From Polyporus tsugae (lineage: Eukaryota; Basidiomycota; Agaricomycetes; Polyporales; Polyporaceae), in assembly GCA_024305745.1 (NCBI GenBank), contig JAHRBS010000013.1:1178001-1242000 (forward strand): DNA of 64,000 nt, read 5' to 3'. The notes beneath the pieces are model-generated. The model was not told the DNA's origin, made no database searches, and saw nothing but the letters and a program-made list of their open reading frames with translations. Made by a program: the position numbers and the translations under genes. Shown here in pieces: positions 1-10,895 of this stretch. Within the stretch, counting starts at the first letter, position 1, and the number at the start of each line of letters is the position of its first letter.

Positions 1-3000
1 CGTACATGAGGTAGAACAGCGAGTAACCCGTTGACGAGTGCTGGTGCGAGTTAAAGGCAAACTCTGCAATTGGCAGCCACTTGACCCAGTCATTGTGGCG
101 CCGTGAGCAGAACATACGAAGGTACACCTCTATCTCCTGGTTCCATCGTTCCGATTGCCCATCTGTCTGTGGGTGGTAGGCTGTGGACATTGCACTTTCT
201 ATGCCGAGTCCCTTGAGTACGGCGCGGAAGAGCTTGCTTGAGAACTGGGGCCCACGATCAGAGATGATCTTCCGTGGCAGCCCATGAAGATGAAAATGTT
301 CTCAAATGAAGTCGTCAGCAGCTCCTTCTGCGTTGATCTCCTCAGTGCAAGGAATAAGATGCATCATCTTTCCATGCCATTCAGCGATGAGCTGAAGCGC
401 GTTGTATCCATCCACCTCTGAGAGTCCAGTGATGAAGTCGCACGTCACAATCTGGCCCAGGCCATCAGGGATTTTGTTTGGTTGAAGAGGACCGTGCGGT
501 TTGGCATGCGAACCCTTGCCACGGCGACAGGTGTCGCAGGTCTCAACGTAATCCTTAATGAACTTTGCCATGCCCGGCCACCAGTAGTTTTGCGTGACCA
601 ACTCCAACGTCTTCGACTGCCCAGGGTGTCCAGCGGGCGGGAGGTCGTGGTGGATGCGTATAATCTCAGCGCGCAGCGCGTCGTCCTTGGGGACATAGAC
701 TTTGCCTCGGTACAGTAGCAGGCCTTGCTCACTGTTCCAGTCCACCAGGTCATTCTGAAGACGTGCTGGTCCAAGTTTGTCCAGTTTACTGAGTGCCTCC
801 ACGACCTCCTGCTCATGCTCTCCGCACTCGCGGATGCATCGAAGCAGTGCCTTTTCTGGAACCACCGATAGATGCCCTCTCTTGGCTGCCAGTACCCGGA
901 AACGTTCTGGCTGCAACAAGACTCGACTGAGATTGTCATCTGCATCCTCATGCTGGTGGTCGGGCCGTCTTGACAGTGCATCGGCCCTGCCATTAGACGT
1001 CCCAGGCTTGTGCGAGATGATAAAGTCAAATCGCAACAGATAGAGAGCCCATCGTGCCTGCCTGCGTGTGAGGTTCTGTGCTGTGCGCCAATACTCAAGG
1101 TTCTTGTGGTCTGACTGGATCTTGAACACACTGAGGAGACCCTCGAGATAGTGACACCAAGCCTGCAGGACATGAATGATGGCGAGCATCTCCTTGTCGT
1201 AGATCTCGTAGTTGCATTCAGCGTCGTTCATCGACTCGGAGTGAAAAGTGATGGGGTGCCATTTGCCATCTTCCCTCTCCTGAGACAGAACCGCGCCTGT
1301 AGCGAAGCCAGATGCGTCGACTTTGATGCAGGTGTTGCGGTCTGGATCATAGATTGTCAGGACAGGACTTTTGGTGAAGCAACACTTGAGCGCGTCAAAG
1401 GCAGGCTGCTCTTCATCTCCCCATTGCCATGGCACATTGCCCGTGAGGTGATCCAAGGGTTTGCAGATGGCACTAAGGTCCTTTATGAACCGCCAATAGA
1501 AGTTTGCAAAACCGCGGAACTTCTGTATGTCTGTGGCATTCTGAGGAACAGGCCAATCTGCGATACCCTTCACCTTCACCGGGTCCATCTCTACGCAGTT
1601 CTCCGAGACGAGTACACTGAGGTATTCCACCTTAGGCTGTTCGAACTCGCACTTCTCTGGCTTGCAGAACAGGTCGTTCTCCTTAAGACGTTTCAGGACC
1701 TCGCGCACCAATGTGCGGTGTTCCTCGAGACTGTCGGTGAATATGAGGATGTCGTCGAGGTAGATAGTGACTTTGCCGAGTATGATGAGGTCCTTGAAGA
1801 TGTCGTTCATGAGTGCAGAGAATGTGCTGGGTGAATTGGCTAGCCCAAAGAACATAACATTCGGCTCGAATGGCCCTCGATTGGTCACGAAGGCAGCCTT
1901 CCACTCATCGCCGGCCTTAACCCGCACATTGTTGTACCCCCAGCAAATATCGAGCTTTGTGAAGTACTTGGCCTTCTTGAGTCAATCCATCAGATCCGAT
2001 ACCAACGGTAGTGGGTAACAGTTCTTAATGGTGATCTCGTTGAGTTGCCGATAGTCCTGGACTGGATGTAGGCTACCATCCTTCTTCTTGACAAAGAAGA
2101 ATGGTGACAATATTGGCGACTTTGACTCTTGAATATAGCCTTTGGCCAAGTTCTCAGCGAGAAACTTGTCAAGCTCTCCTTGTTTGCTGGGCGACAGGGG
2201 GTACACATGGGAATGGAACATCTTTGCATTGGGCACGAGCTCTATTGCATGGTCATAGGGTCCGTGTTCTGGCAAACATTTGGATGCCTCTTTCGAGAAC
2301 ACATGCAGGTATTCATGATAGTGCTTGGGTACAATCTCCTCAATGGGGCGGACTTCCTTCTTCTGGTACTCTTGCTCAACGAGTTGTTGTGAATATGTGT
2401 ATGTCGCTGAAGCAAACAGTTGCGGAGCACCATAAAGGTGTTGTCCATCCTTCCATGCATCGAAAAGAGACGTCTCAGTTCCATTCCACCGCGGCAGGAA
2501 TCCTGGCAGCCAGGGCCTATCCTCCTCCTTCTCCTCAGTCATCACGGCCGCACACACCCTTCCAACCTTCCTAACCTTCTTTGCCCATTGAGGACCGCAG
2601 TGCGCCGTAAGCCGTACCTCCGTATCACGCGCTTTGGTCTCGACAGGTTCAGAGGTTCTCTGGTTAGCTGGGCATGTCTCTGGACATCTCGACAGGCGCA
2701 GCGAGCCACGTTCCCAGTCTACTTCAGGGTTGTGCTCGCGTAGCCAGTCCAGGCCAATGATGACATCCTCTTCTCCTATATCCATCACTACAAAGACCAC
2801 CTTCTCCCTGTGGTCTCCAATTGCCATATTCAACACAGCAACCTCTGTGATCGTACCATCACAGTTTCCCAAACTGTCAATGTTCTATGGAGGAATTGGC
2901 CTTGCCAACTTCCTCATCGTAACCCTATTCTGTTCTACAAATTGTCTATGTAGGAACTTAGTAGTAGCACCGCTATCTACCATAGCTACAATGTCCTTAT

Positions 3001-3144
3001 GTCACTGCTTGCCGATTAACCGTACCGGTATATGAAAGTGTTGACCATCATGATTTACTTCATATACAAACAACGAACCCAGTACAGAAAATCAACTATT
3101 ACTACAAGAACCAGCACGTGCAGCGTCCAATGCGGTTCTAATCA
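1..3144 (-). pseudogene. Gypsy-1 copy A pol: protease, reverse transcriptase, RNase H, integrase (partial)
   Basis: The pol polyprotein would make and integrate the element's cDNA. On the minus strand the sequence shows a retropepsin site (V-D-S-G-A, Gly codon 2969-2971), an RT with F-F-V-K-K-K-D-G-S, a V-M-F-F-G-L-A-N-S-P motif and the catalytic Y-L-D-D (second Asp codon 1754-1756), an RNase H with V-D-A-S-G-F-A-T-G and A-D-A-L-S, then an integrase HHCC zinc finger (C-D-T-C) and the start of the DDE core. Premature stops include TGA in the D-L-M-D/L-K-K segment near 1979-1984 (shared by all copies), TGA after I-G-K-Q near 3008 (shared), TAG near 2887 and TGA at 302-304. It cannot make a full-length protein. 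Family assignment rests on motif order and the chromodomain seen in the complete sister copies. Confidence 0.9.
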
Positions 3145-4495
3145 AAAACCCTCTTTCTTATCGACCACCGTAAGGGCAGCAATCTTCTCCTCCATCGCCT
3201 TGAGCTGGGCCTTGAGTGTCGTGAGCTCATCGGTACTGGATGAGGAAGAAGAGGCAGCCCGTTGGCCCTCAACCTTGGGCTTTGGGCAGCAGAACGCGGG
3301 ATGTCCTTTCTCACCGCAGTTCCAGCACTCTCCGTTGAACTTCTTCTTGCCCGAACCGGAGGCGGCTGCTTTTTGCCCTTCTTCTTCCATCCAAATTGCT
3401 TCGGCTGTTCCTCCTCGCGCACGGCAAGTTGCTGGTCCATCTGCAGTGCGACTTTCTGGATCTTGGTGAGGTCCAAGATGTCGTGTGCTGTGGTCGCGAA
3501 GGCGTCCTTGATCTTGTAAGGGAGTGCCGTGCAGTACCGTTTGCGCTTGTCTGCATCACTGAACCTGGTGTGAGCAGCGATGGCATTGAACTGACTGGTA
3601 TAGTCCTTGACAGTGCGAAGCCGATGCGAAGCCTTGCAGAGTTTGGTGAGTTCTGCAACGGCCGCTTCCTCGTCGTTTGCAGCGCAGAAGTGCGCCTTGA
3701 ATGACCCTTCAAAGGCCGCAAAGTCCGATCACGCAACATTGCCGCTGGCCACCATGACAGTGTATGGGTTGGCCCACTCAGCAGCGCCACCGGTCAACTT
3801 GTTGAGGATTGTGATCCAGCGGATCTCGTGCGCGACTCCTTGCACCTCGAGAAGATCATAGTAGATGCGGGCATTAGCTACAAAGTGAAGCCCTTCCTGC
3901 GTGAGTTTTCCATCGTACTCGTGAGGGGCGATTTGAGAGAGGAGTTTGGAAACATCGAAGGGGGTGGGCGTGGCCATGATGGAAGCGGGTGATGAGGGTG
4001 GAGAGGGACTTGGCACGGGTGAGGGACCTGGCACAGGTGAGGGGCTACTCGGGGTGTTAAGAACAATGGTTTGTTGTGGAGGGGTCCCTGCCGGAGAGGG
4101 TGTGGGTGGGGGGTTGGATGTTTGTTGTGCAATACGGTCACTGGCTAGCGTAAGTGCTTGGCCAAGTGGAATGGATCCCAATGAGGGTGATCCGCTGGGA
4201 GTGGGGATACAACTAGGAGCACGGCTAGGGGGACATGTACCTGGTCGGCTGATTGCAGCAGCAGAGGCTGCTCGTGGGAGGTGGTTGGTGGGGACTCTGG
4301 GTCGTGACTGGGTGATGAGATTGTTCTGCTCTGGGGCGGTTGCGACAAAACTGGGATACTGAGACCAGCTTTCCTCGTCCCAGTCAAAGGTGTTTGACCG
4401 GTTGGGGCAGGGTTGTTGTTCGCAGATGTACCACCGTGAGTCTAACTCATGCCAATGCTGGTCTTCGACTGCGACGACGTGGAAGACGTGCCCGT
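3142..4495 (-). pseudogene. Gypsy-1 copy A gag with CCHC zinc knuckle
   Basis: This is the structural capsid/nucleocapsid polyprotein. A Ser/Pro/Thr-rich N-terminal region leads into the gag core (P-F-D-V-S-K-L-L-S-Q through K-I-Q-K-V-A-L-Q-M-D-Q-Q) and a zinc knuckle C-W-N-C-G-E-K-G-H-P-A-F-C (CX2CX4HX4C). It ends in a short coiled-coil-like tail rich in Ser, Lys and Glu and stops at 3142-3144. A methionine giving M-G-S-I-P-L lies at 4181, but the same frame stays open upstream to about 4495 with sequence conserved in all copies, so the true start is further 5' and not certain. Copy A has a Trp-to-stop (TGG to TGA) near 3730 and a frameshift near 3375, just before the zinc knuckle. The frame ends in the heptamer that probably sends ribosomes into pol. 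Confidence 0.85.
3145..3151 (-). other. Candidate -1 frameshift heptamer, copy A
   Basis: Minus-strand GGGTTTT in the gag phase G-GGT-TTT, immediately followed by the gag TGA. Slippage by -1 gives T-TTG-ATT-AGA and enters the pol frame. The same site is found in copies B, C and E; see the copy C entry for the stem. Confidence 0.6.
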
Positions 4496-4928
4496 ATGTA
4501 CTGCAGCTCGCCAGGTTGTTGGAACTCGCTTCCTATCCAAGGAACAGAGACGGCGGGTGCACAATCCAACACTGTCTGCTCAGCCTCCTCGGCCTATTGC
4601 TGTGTCTTAACCACGAGGGACATGAGCCCAGGGGTGTCCTGCCTTGGCTTTGTTTTGCCGCCTTTCTCTAGCCTCCCACGCCGTGAGGCAGACCACTTCT
4701 GTCAGTGCCGGGGTCTTGGGTTAGGAGCTTTCCGCGCACTGTACCACTGAAAGTGGCAAGCCTCGAGTTGAATCAAGACCACGTCTGATGGTGTGACTAG
4801 AGCGCGCACTACGCTAGGCCAACACAGAGGATCTGAGTGCGTACCGTACGAGGGGAAAGGGGAATGATAAACGTGTGTAAACTCCTGGGGAAAGGTGCGC
4901 TGGTGCTCGTGGAGAAGTTTCGACCTAA

Positions 4929-5372
4929 TGTTATGACTGAACGTCGAGTAAGGATCAGGGATACGTACGAGATGAGCAGGAGCGCCGACGAGCACTTGTG
5001 CAGCGAGAGCGGAGCAAGGCTCGACGGTCAGGGCTGGAGACAAGATGTATTGAGTGAGGTAACTAACGAGGGAAATACAGCGAGGCTTACCTGGAGACAA
5101 GAGGTCAAAACTGAGGTCTCCAGGCAGCGAAGTACAGGTCCTTATATACGTATAGAGGACAATGAGAACCCGGGGACAATAGGTAACTATGGACACGGGT
5201 GAACAATGAAAACGGAACAATAGCGATGACGGACAATAAGGAGCTATTGTGCTAAAGAATAAAGGACAAGATACAATGCAACAGAGAACAATAAGTACAA
5301 CGTGAGAAGTAGATCGTCCGAAAAAGGAAACTAAGGTGCTGGTGGCAGGTGCCGAATGGAACATTCATGACA
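4929..5372 (-). repeat. Gypsy-1 5' LTR, copy A
   Basis: 444 bp, starting TGTCATGAAT and ending CATAACA on the minus strand. It contains a TATA-like tatataagg and a cluster of ATTGT motifs. The element interior starts with TTAGGTCGAAAC, the expected primer-binding position, which I cannot assign to a tRNA. Confidence 0.92.
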
Positions 5373-5499
5373 TCATACTTTTTGCAACGGTCACTTACAC
5401 ATTGCTAATCTTCTCTTCCCAAAGCCACCTGATCTCACAGGTAGTGGTGATTTTCCTTACCCACTCACCTCCAAAACACACAAGACCTTTTGTTGAACA

Positions 5500-6307
5500 A
5501 TGCCAATGTCCACGACCCTTGCCCCCACACTGAAGGAGTTCAAGCTGGTCTTTCAAGTGTCGCTTCCTGCTGAAGGGCCGGTATGGGAGATGCTGAATGA
5601 CCAGGTCCTCGCCCATTGCCAAACACATCTCATCGAGATCCCTTGTGCACCTACTCATTCGGAGGCCCTCAGTGAGCTAGGCTTTGTGCTCATCTCCAGG
5701 TCTACTCAGACCAACGTTCCTGAGAAGATATATCACACCTTTGATGAGCTCAATATGCACACGTACACAATTGTGGGACTTCAACAGGGGTCCCTTGGTC
5801 AAATCTCTTACCCTTTGTCTGATGATCTTCATCGGCTGCCGATGATTGTACTGGGTGAGTAGTGATGCCTGCAGCTGTTTAGTATGAGCGTATCTCACTG
5901 TTGGGTTTTTATTGCAGCTGTTTGGTATGAGCATATCTCACTGTTGGGTTTTTATAGCACCCTGCCACCAAAACCTTTGCTCACATCTCCATGACTTGGC
6001 AACACGAGGAGGTTCAGCATGGAGCACTATAGGTGTGCCTGCGACTCTATTGATGCATGCCTGTGGGGTGCCCTGTGTCATGCATACAGTAGAACCCAAC
6101 CTCCTTTGTTTCTGTCAGTGTAGCAGCACATGCCCATCTGAGGAGCCTGACACTGACTCTGACACCAAACTTGACATGGAACCTTGTAGACTCATCACTC
6201 ATTTGATCTTGACATTGCCCAGTTGTCCGTGCATTGCCACATCCTCACCAGCTATATCCACATTGACGCTCATGTCGACTGCAATGCTGTTATGTCTCGA
6301 CCATTGA
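5500..6307 (+). CDS. Unrecognised gene, two-exon model
   Basis: I do not recognise this protein. A 120-codon ORF starts at 5500 (or the Met at 5506) and runs to a stop at about 5862. Just before the stop is a fungal-type donor GTGAGT (5855). Splicing to the AG at about 5957 (tttttatag/cac) removes the stop and joins a second exon that stays open to TGA at 6307, for roughly 235 residues. The second exon is rich in Cys and Thr. The intron contains a 43-bp tandem duplication that doubles its 3' end. It is flanked on the left by Gypsy-1 copy A. No signal peptide or domain is visible. The exon 1 ORF is convincing in composition; the splice and exon 2 are inference. The whole locus could also be a fragment of an older transposon. 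Confidence 0.38.
5871..5956. repeat. 43-bp tandem duplication
   Basis: Two units, 5871-5913 and 5914-5956, both starting gcagctgttt and containing tatctcactgttggg. They differ at a few bases. The repeat falls in the proposed intron of the neighbouring gene and duplicates a possible acceptor. Confidence 0.9.
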
Positions 6308-6501
6308 ACACTTAGTTCAGTAAGTCAGGATGTTTAGACCAAGAACTAGTTGTCGACTAGAGGTTGGATACTAGAACAAGGAGCTCTAGGAGATGTGAGA
6401 TGTATAGGAAGATTGCCACCAGGGCGATCTTATAGAATACACAAGAGACTGAAAACTGGGGGTCACTACTGAGGTGTCGCCCCTTATATACACGAGAGGA
6501 A

Positions 6502-6649
6502 GCTGCGGTCTGTGGGCTGCAGACTATGGACTGCGGGCTGCAGACTATGGACTACGGACTGCGGACTGTGGGCTGTGGACTATAGACTGCGGACTGTGGG
6601 TTGCGGACTATGAACTGTGGGCTGCGGACTGTGGGCTGTGGACTGCAGG
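6502..6649. repeat. Heptanucleotide minisatellite (actgcgg / gctgtgg family)
   Basis: About 21 imperfect copies of a 7-bp unit such as actgcgg, actatgg and gctgtgg, often paired as a 14-bp higher unit. The unit length makes any frame read a 7-residue protein repeat, so the open frame across it is not evidence of a gene. Confidence 0.9.
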
Positions 6650-6683
6650 AGGTAAGTGGGGAGATGTATAGCCTGCTTGCAGG

Positions 6684-6736
6684 TGCACCGGTAAATGGGT
6701 TAGCTTTGAGAATCCATGCACCGGTGAATGGGTTAG
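6684..6736. repeat. Short direct repeat, 20 bp twice
   Basis: tgcaccggtRaatgggttag occurs at 6684-6703 and 6717-6736, separated by 13 bp. No function is visible. Confidence 0.8.
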
Positions 6737-6814
6737 GGTCACTTGGCAAGGCAGGAGCGGTGAGGTAGTAAGATACCTGGGGCCTGGCTGGGTATGCGAT
6801 CATAACATTGCCCT

Positions 6815-8820
6815 CCTCTTCCCCTCCAAGGTTGTCTCGACTGAACGTTGCATTGAGCTCCGCCTGCTATTCCTGTTCATTGTGGGATTCCTGGACAAGA
6901 ATGTCAAATTCTCTGTCAGTGGGGTAGTTGTCGGTGATGTAGTTGAGCTTGTTGATTCAAACACTGGTGGTCAAGGGTAGGAAACCATGCGTGACATCGA
7001 TGATGTCAAATCCACTGACACGGAGCGCGAGGAACTGTCAGTTGGAGTTGCAAATGTACCATATCCCATCGAGGCAGCGAGCAGCGAGTCCCAATGGAAG
7101 GGGTGTAGTCAGGTTCAGTTCGAGTGTGCAGCTATTGAGGTCTGCGGCCGTGCGGTGGAGGCGTTTGTCGCAGTCGGATACGGCAATCTTGTCTTGAGTG
7201 GTGATGACCCACTTCTTGTGACTAGGTGCCAGGCAGTCCTTGGTGAGGCTTCACATTGTGGTTGCCATGGGTTCCATCCTGTGGAGTGTCCTCCAGTTGC
7301 AAACCTCTATGGCTGAGGTTGGGTACATCTGGAAGAATGGTTCGTTGTAGAAACACAAAACTGTACAAGCTGTGCTTTCGTCAATGTTGGTATGATGGAT
7401 AGGAGGAGGGAGTCGATGCGGTCGTGGGACCAGTCCACTGGGAACTGGTCTTCGTGGACAACAATGGTGGAGTCCGGGAGTTGGGCAACATATTGCCAAG
7501 GTCGGGGACCTGTGCCCGTGGTCTGGCCAATGTGTCCTGGAGGAGGTTTGGCGCCATCAATCTGAGGTGCAGGGAAAAAGAGGAAGAGTGGTTTGGCAGG
7601 TGTGAGGTCCTTCAGGGAGAGCACACTCAGTGACTCAGGGATCGGAGGTGTCTCTCTGGGGGAATCAGGGTTGTTGACCCAATGAGAGATATAGTCATTC
7701 CATCCAGTCTGAAGAGATCCCGTGTTGCTGTCAGAGATGTAGCTGTCATCGGAGAATGATGATGTGAGACTGACCAATGGTCTTGGTGACTCGACTGGTT
7801 GGCCTTTGAAGATAGTGAGTAAGGGAGAAGGGGGTTCCTGGTTACGAAAGGGGAACAGAGTCGGTGGATAAGTGGTGATGTTCTGGTAACTGACTGGCGG
7901 GATGTTCTCCTTGTTTGAGTCATTGACAGGCAGGTCGAGGCTGTCGGTTGCAGCTTTAGTTGGTTCCTTGTTGTTGTCAGTCAGAGGGCTTGTGGAGTTG
8001 GCTGGCAGGACTGTGAGGTCCTTGGGTTGACTGTCAGCTGGCCTGCGGGGAGCGTCTGTAGTTTATGTATCAGCGACAGGATGTCTGTGATCTGCTCATG
8101 AGGGATTACTCAAGGGTTATTGTTCAGCGGATGGAGTATCATGGCCTGGTTTGCGAAGTCAAACTCGATATCCCACTTGGTACCATCTTGCTTGGCAAAG
8201 AACTGGGCCTCAGGGATCTTCCTGGTTGAGGAGGGACCCTCATGTGGTTCGATGGTGTCATTGTTAATCCTCAATGGCTGGGAGAAGTACTGTACACTGT
8301 CTTTGTCAATGTGTTGTTGCAGAGTAGGAAGAAGGTCTCGGAGTGCATGGATCATCTGGGTTGTGGACAGAGAGTCTATGAGCAAAGTAGCAGCTCAGAT
8401 GCATTCATTTTGGGCACCTTGCGCTACGGCCAATGCTTTCTCTTTCTTGAGCTTAGGGGCTCCAGATTGAGAAGTGTAGTTGTAGAGGTTGGTGTGATAG
8501 ACAGCCAACTTGGCAAAGGTGCAATACAGGTCGATGAAGATGATGGAGTTGGGAATGTCATGGGTGTGAACACGAACCTGGTCGTGTAGGTCGGGGTGAG
8601 TCAGGACCCAGCCGATGTGGTCGGCAATGGTTGCATTCTCGTCCTGTTCCTGTGAAACCTGTTCACGAGGAAGGTGGTCGTAGTTGATCACTGGTTGGTT
8701 GGTGATGAACTTTGGAGAGGTTGGGAGGATGGGTAGGTTGGTGTTTCGTCCAGCAAGGTGTCGCCCACTTCATCGGATAGGACCTTGAGGGCGATCTCTG
8801 GTATTGCGAGTGCAAGGCAT
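6815..8820 (-). pseudogene. Decayed minus-strand coding region of unknown family
   Basis: I do not recognise the family. Several minus-strand frames read on from one another with protein-like composition but broken by stops and shifts. From about 8820 to 8700 a segment contains A-L-A-I-P-E-I-A-L-K-V-L. At 8691-8110 one frame is open for 194 codons apart from a single TGA at 8395-8397. At 7777-7307 a 156-codon Pro/Ser-rich frame follows, and at about 7320-6815 another frame reads through T-L-E-L-N-L-T-T-P-L with two stops. Together this could be a single gene or transposon ORF of more than 600 codons. No zinc knuckle, protease, RT or transposase motif is visible. The neighbouring LTR-like element at 9572-9953 points the same way, so an old retroelement is possible but unproven. 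Confidence 0.4.
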
Positions 8821-9195
8821 GATGAGTGTGTGCAAGTGTAGTAGACTGGTAAGGCAAGTGAGATGTTGGGGGGTTGAAGGTTGACTGGCCTTGAGCCCTC
8901 TGTTTATATACTAATGTTTCAGCTGCGCACAGCTGCGGACTTCTACAGGTCTGCTCAACTGTGTTCTGCGAAAGGGCTGTGTTTGTTGCTGCACGTTCGC
9001 AGTCACTACAGGGCACTGCACATACATATTACAATTACAACCAAATCGGGAGCTTCCTGTTGGGGAGAACCAGTTCCCAATGAAGTCGGGTTTCACCAGG
9101 GTCCGGGTAGAGTTGGTTTAATTGTGGATGGATCAGAATGGTGGGCAATGAACAAATATGTATCTGTAAGGAATAAAGGTGCCAGTTTGCTCAAA

Positions 9196-9507
9196 TCATT
9201 CATATGTGTGTGGGTATCGCTGCTCAAGTTGGTCGTGGACTTCGTCGCATACCCATTCAGGGTATTTGGCGCGGTCAGTAAGGTTGTTGAGAGTGAGTTC
9301 ATTTGCGAACTCATTGTTGTTGAAGCGTTGATGGGCCTTCAGCCTGTCTGTGTGGGGATCTCGACGCTCACCCACTCTCTTCGCGCGCCGCGCGCGCGGC
9401 TTTCCAGCATACACCGGACCGGCGCTCTGCTCGCACCGTCCTCGCACTACGTCATCTGCCCGCCTTAACGCGCGCGCGTCCACTCCCACAGTCTTAGCTG
9501 TTTCCAT
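9196..9507 (-). CDS. Short ORF with a domain paralogous to 10040-10351
   Basis: 103 codons. The N-terminal half comes from a very GC-rich stretch (9370-9480) full of Arg and Ala and may not be native coding sequence. The C-terminal half contains W-V-C-D-E-V-H-D-Q-L-E-Q-R-Y-P-H-T-Y-E. After the stop the frame continues with a segment ending T-G-T-F-I-P-Y-R-Y-I, so the ORF seems to be cut by a nonsense change. The pattern hydrophobic-x-D-x-[IV]-H-x-x-L-x-Q-x-[FY]-P-x-x-Y, followed about 12 residues later by F-[IV]-P-[FY]-R, is shared with the ORF at 10040-10351. Function unknown. Confidence 0.4.
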   Translation of the reverse strand: METAKTVGVDARALRRADDVVRGRCEQSAGPVYAGKPRARRAKRVGERRDPHTDRLKAHQRFNNNEFANELTLNNLTDRAKYPEWVCDEVHDQLEQRYPHTYE

Positions 9508-9571
9508 CCGGAGAGGGCGCGTTTCGGCGTGACATTCGTCGACAGCCCGAGCTCCACTCCCGCATCTAGTA

Positions 9572-9953
9572 TGTTACTTATTTTAGGGTTCGGTGTATGT
9601 TACATAGGTAGAAGTTGAGGTCCAGCAGGAATCAGACTTGTCTCCCCGCTCTCTCTCTCTCTCTGCGAGCACCGCGCTCGTACCGTCCGTCCGTCCGGCC
9701 GTTCGTCGATTCGCATCGGGCCCTAGAGCCCTCATCAGCTCGCCGTGAGCTTCCCGCACCGTGCGGGTACGTTAGTCACTTGGTGTTCTTTTTGGTACGC
9801 CCGCACTTCGGACTAGGTCCCCTCCCTCTCTCTGTGTATGAGTTTGTTGTCCGATCTTTGCGGCCCCGAGCACCCGACGACTCCCTCCTTCTACCGCGGT
9901 CAGTAGATCTGCGGTTCTCCGCAGGTCTCCCGTACCGTATACATCAGTGTACA
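9572..9953 (-). repeat. LTR-like element (family LTR-3)
   Basis: 382 bp, minus orientation, starting TGTACACTGATGTATACGG and ending AAGTAACA, so TG...CA bounded. Flanks are tagta and gcgta, sharing only three bases, so no clean target duplication. A diverged copy lies near 43470-43855; both share the terminal block gtaccgtaYacatcag and a pyrimidine-rich central block. The CT-rich run at 9645-9666 is internal. Calling it an LTR is inference from termini and copy number. Confidence 0.5.
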
Positions 9954-10039
9954 GCGTAGCTATCGGTTCCATCCGTGACTTGGACTGTAACATAACCGGG
10001 TAGATACACCGCGATGCAGTGAATGTTGTGAGGTGGTTG

Positions 10040-10351
10040 TTAGTGATGGTGTGTGGAGCAAGTGGTTCGGTATTGAATGGAGTGATCAGGAGCGACCTTG
10101 TTGAGGTCTGGATACTCACGGAATGGGACAAAGACGTCTTCTGCTTGTAAGAGGTCATATGCATTGGGGAAGTGTTGTTGTAGGAGGGTGTGTATGACAT
10201 CTCCAACAATGCGAGGTAATCCTGCGATGTGCGAAAGAGTTTTGGCGTTGGCGGGAGCATTGTCACTGAAGAAGTTGAAGTAGTATGTGCGGGTTGTGCG
10301 TGGTGTGAAAGGGACAGCAATGTCGAAGTTGAAGAAGCCAACAATTGCCAT
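10040..10351 (-). CDS. Small ORF of unknown function, paralogous to 9196-9507
   Basis: 103 codons starting M-A-I-V-G-F-F-N-F-D-I. The middle reads I-V-G-D-V-I-H-T-L-L-Q-Q-H-F-P-N-A-Y-D followed by D-V-F-V-P-F-R-E-Y-P. This aligns by eye with the minus-strand ORF 9196-9507 over about 50 residues. The start is the first Met and gives an uncharged, aromatic-rich N-terminus. The tail (T-C-S-T-H-H-H) may be out of frame, since a neighbouring frame reads on. An LTR-like sequence separates the two relatives. I know of no family to assign; a lineage-specific gene family or an ORF of an unrecognised transposon are both possible. Confidence 0.45.
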   Translation of the reverse strand: MAIVGFFNFDIAVPFTPRTTRTYYFNFFSDNAPANAKTLSHIAGLPRIVGDVIHTLLQQHFPNAYDLLQAEDVFVPFREYPDLNKVAPDHSIQYRTTCSTHHH

Positions 10352-10560
10352 AGGGCTATTGGTTGGTTGAGGAGGCCTTGGTCATTGTTTATCCTTTTCT
10401 ATGTTCATTAAATGGGCTCCTTTAACATATCCGGAGTGGCGCGACAATCTGTTTCTTCTAATATCCTTATATGGACAGCCTCAGTGTGGTGGTGTTGAAG
10501 TTCTTGAACTCCCTTGATATTTCCTTATGCGGTCAATCTCGAAGCGCTCTTTATGCGGTA

Positions 10561-10895
10561 CTAAGCGTGTGGTCCATGATTTTTATACATAAATGGAAAC
10601 TTCTTTAATCTAAAGAAGGGGAAGCACCTGTTGAGGCGAGCCTTCGACCAATGACATAGGGAGTCACTAGTCGTTGGATAATTCGCCAGTGGTGCGGTCG
10701 CGGGTGGTTTGGTCGGGTCGCAGTGCTCAATTGTGTGGTACAGTATCATAATAAAGTTATAAATAGAAATGGCGAGGATTGCCAGGTTGAGGAGGTAGGC
10801 GAGGGCGACACCTGGTGGCCATGAGTGGCAGTGTGGGGTGGTACGACAGGGGTCTTACCTACAATGAGCGCAGCAATGGCCGACCGCTCGGTCAT
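10561..10895 (-). CDS. Putative membrane microprotein 2, spliced (two exons)
   Basis: Exon 1 is 10895-10859 and exon 2 is 10811-10561, joined across a 47-bp intron 10858-10812 (GTAAGA donor, CCACCAG acceptor), giving 95 codons. Splicing in phase joins A-A-L-I-V-G to V-A-L-A-Y-L-L-N-L-A-I-L-A-I and produces one uninterrupted hydrophobic span of about 35 residues starting near residue 6; unspliced, the frame loses its hydrophobicity. The tail contains a basic, aromatic segment. Its ATG overlaps the stop of the upstream membrane ORF as ATGA (10895-10892). No homologue is known to me. The splice model is inference; the membrane character follows directly from the composition. Confidence 0.4.

Larger units (their letters stand above)
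1..5372 (-). mobile_element. Gypsy-1 copy A, chromodomain Ty3/Gypsy retrotransposon, 3' part outside window
   Basis: Reading down the minus strand the order is 5' LTR (5372-4929), untranslated leader, gag, then protease, RT, RNase H and integrase, with the window edge falling inside the integrase. The 3' end, chromodomain and 3' LTR lie beyond position 1, so the target duplication cannot be tested; the outer 5' flank begins tcata. Copy A is clearly a separate insertion from copies B, C and E. It keeps the protease DSG and the RT YLDD motifs that those copies have lost, but has its own lesions: a frameshift near 3375, a TGA at a gag Trp codon near 3730, a TAG before the protease C-terminal part, and a TGA at about 302 in the integrase. 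Confidence 0.92.

Noticed and set aside
6502..6649. Possible CRISPR array
   Set aside because: Units are contiguous without spacers, and the organism is a eukaryote.
6474..6671. ORF encoding a repeated A-D-Y-G-L-R pattern
   Set aside because: The 7-bp minisatellite makes all frames repetitive; no other sign of coding.
9370..9480. GC-rich run with cgcgcgccgcgcgcgcgg as a regulatory island or origin
   Set aside because: Only about 100 bp, no further signal; could be part of an old element.
10892..10895. ATGA overlap as proof of translational coupling or a prokaryotic operon
   Set aside because: Everything else in the window is fungal; the overlap is reported only as a position, not as a mechanism.
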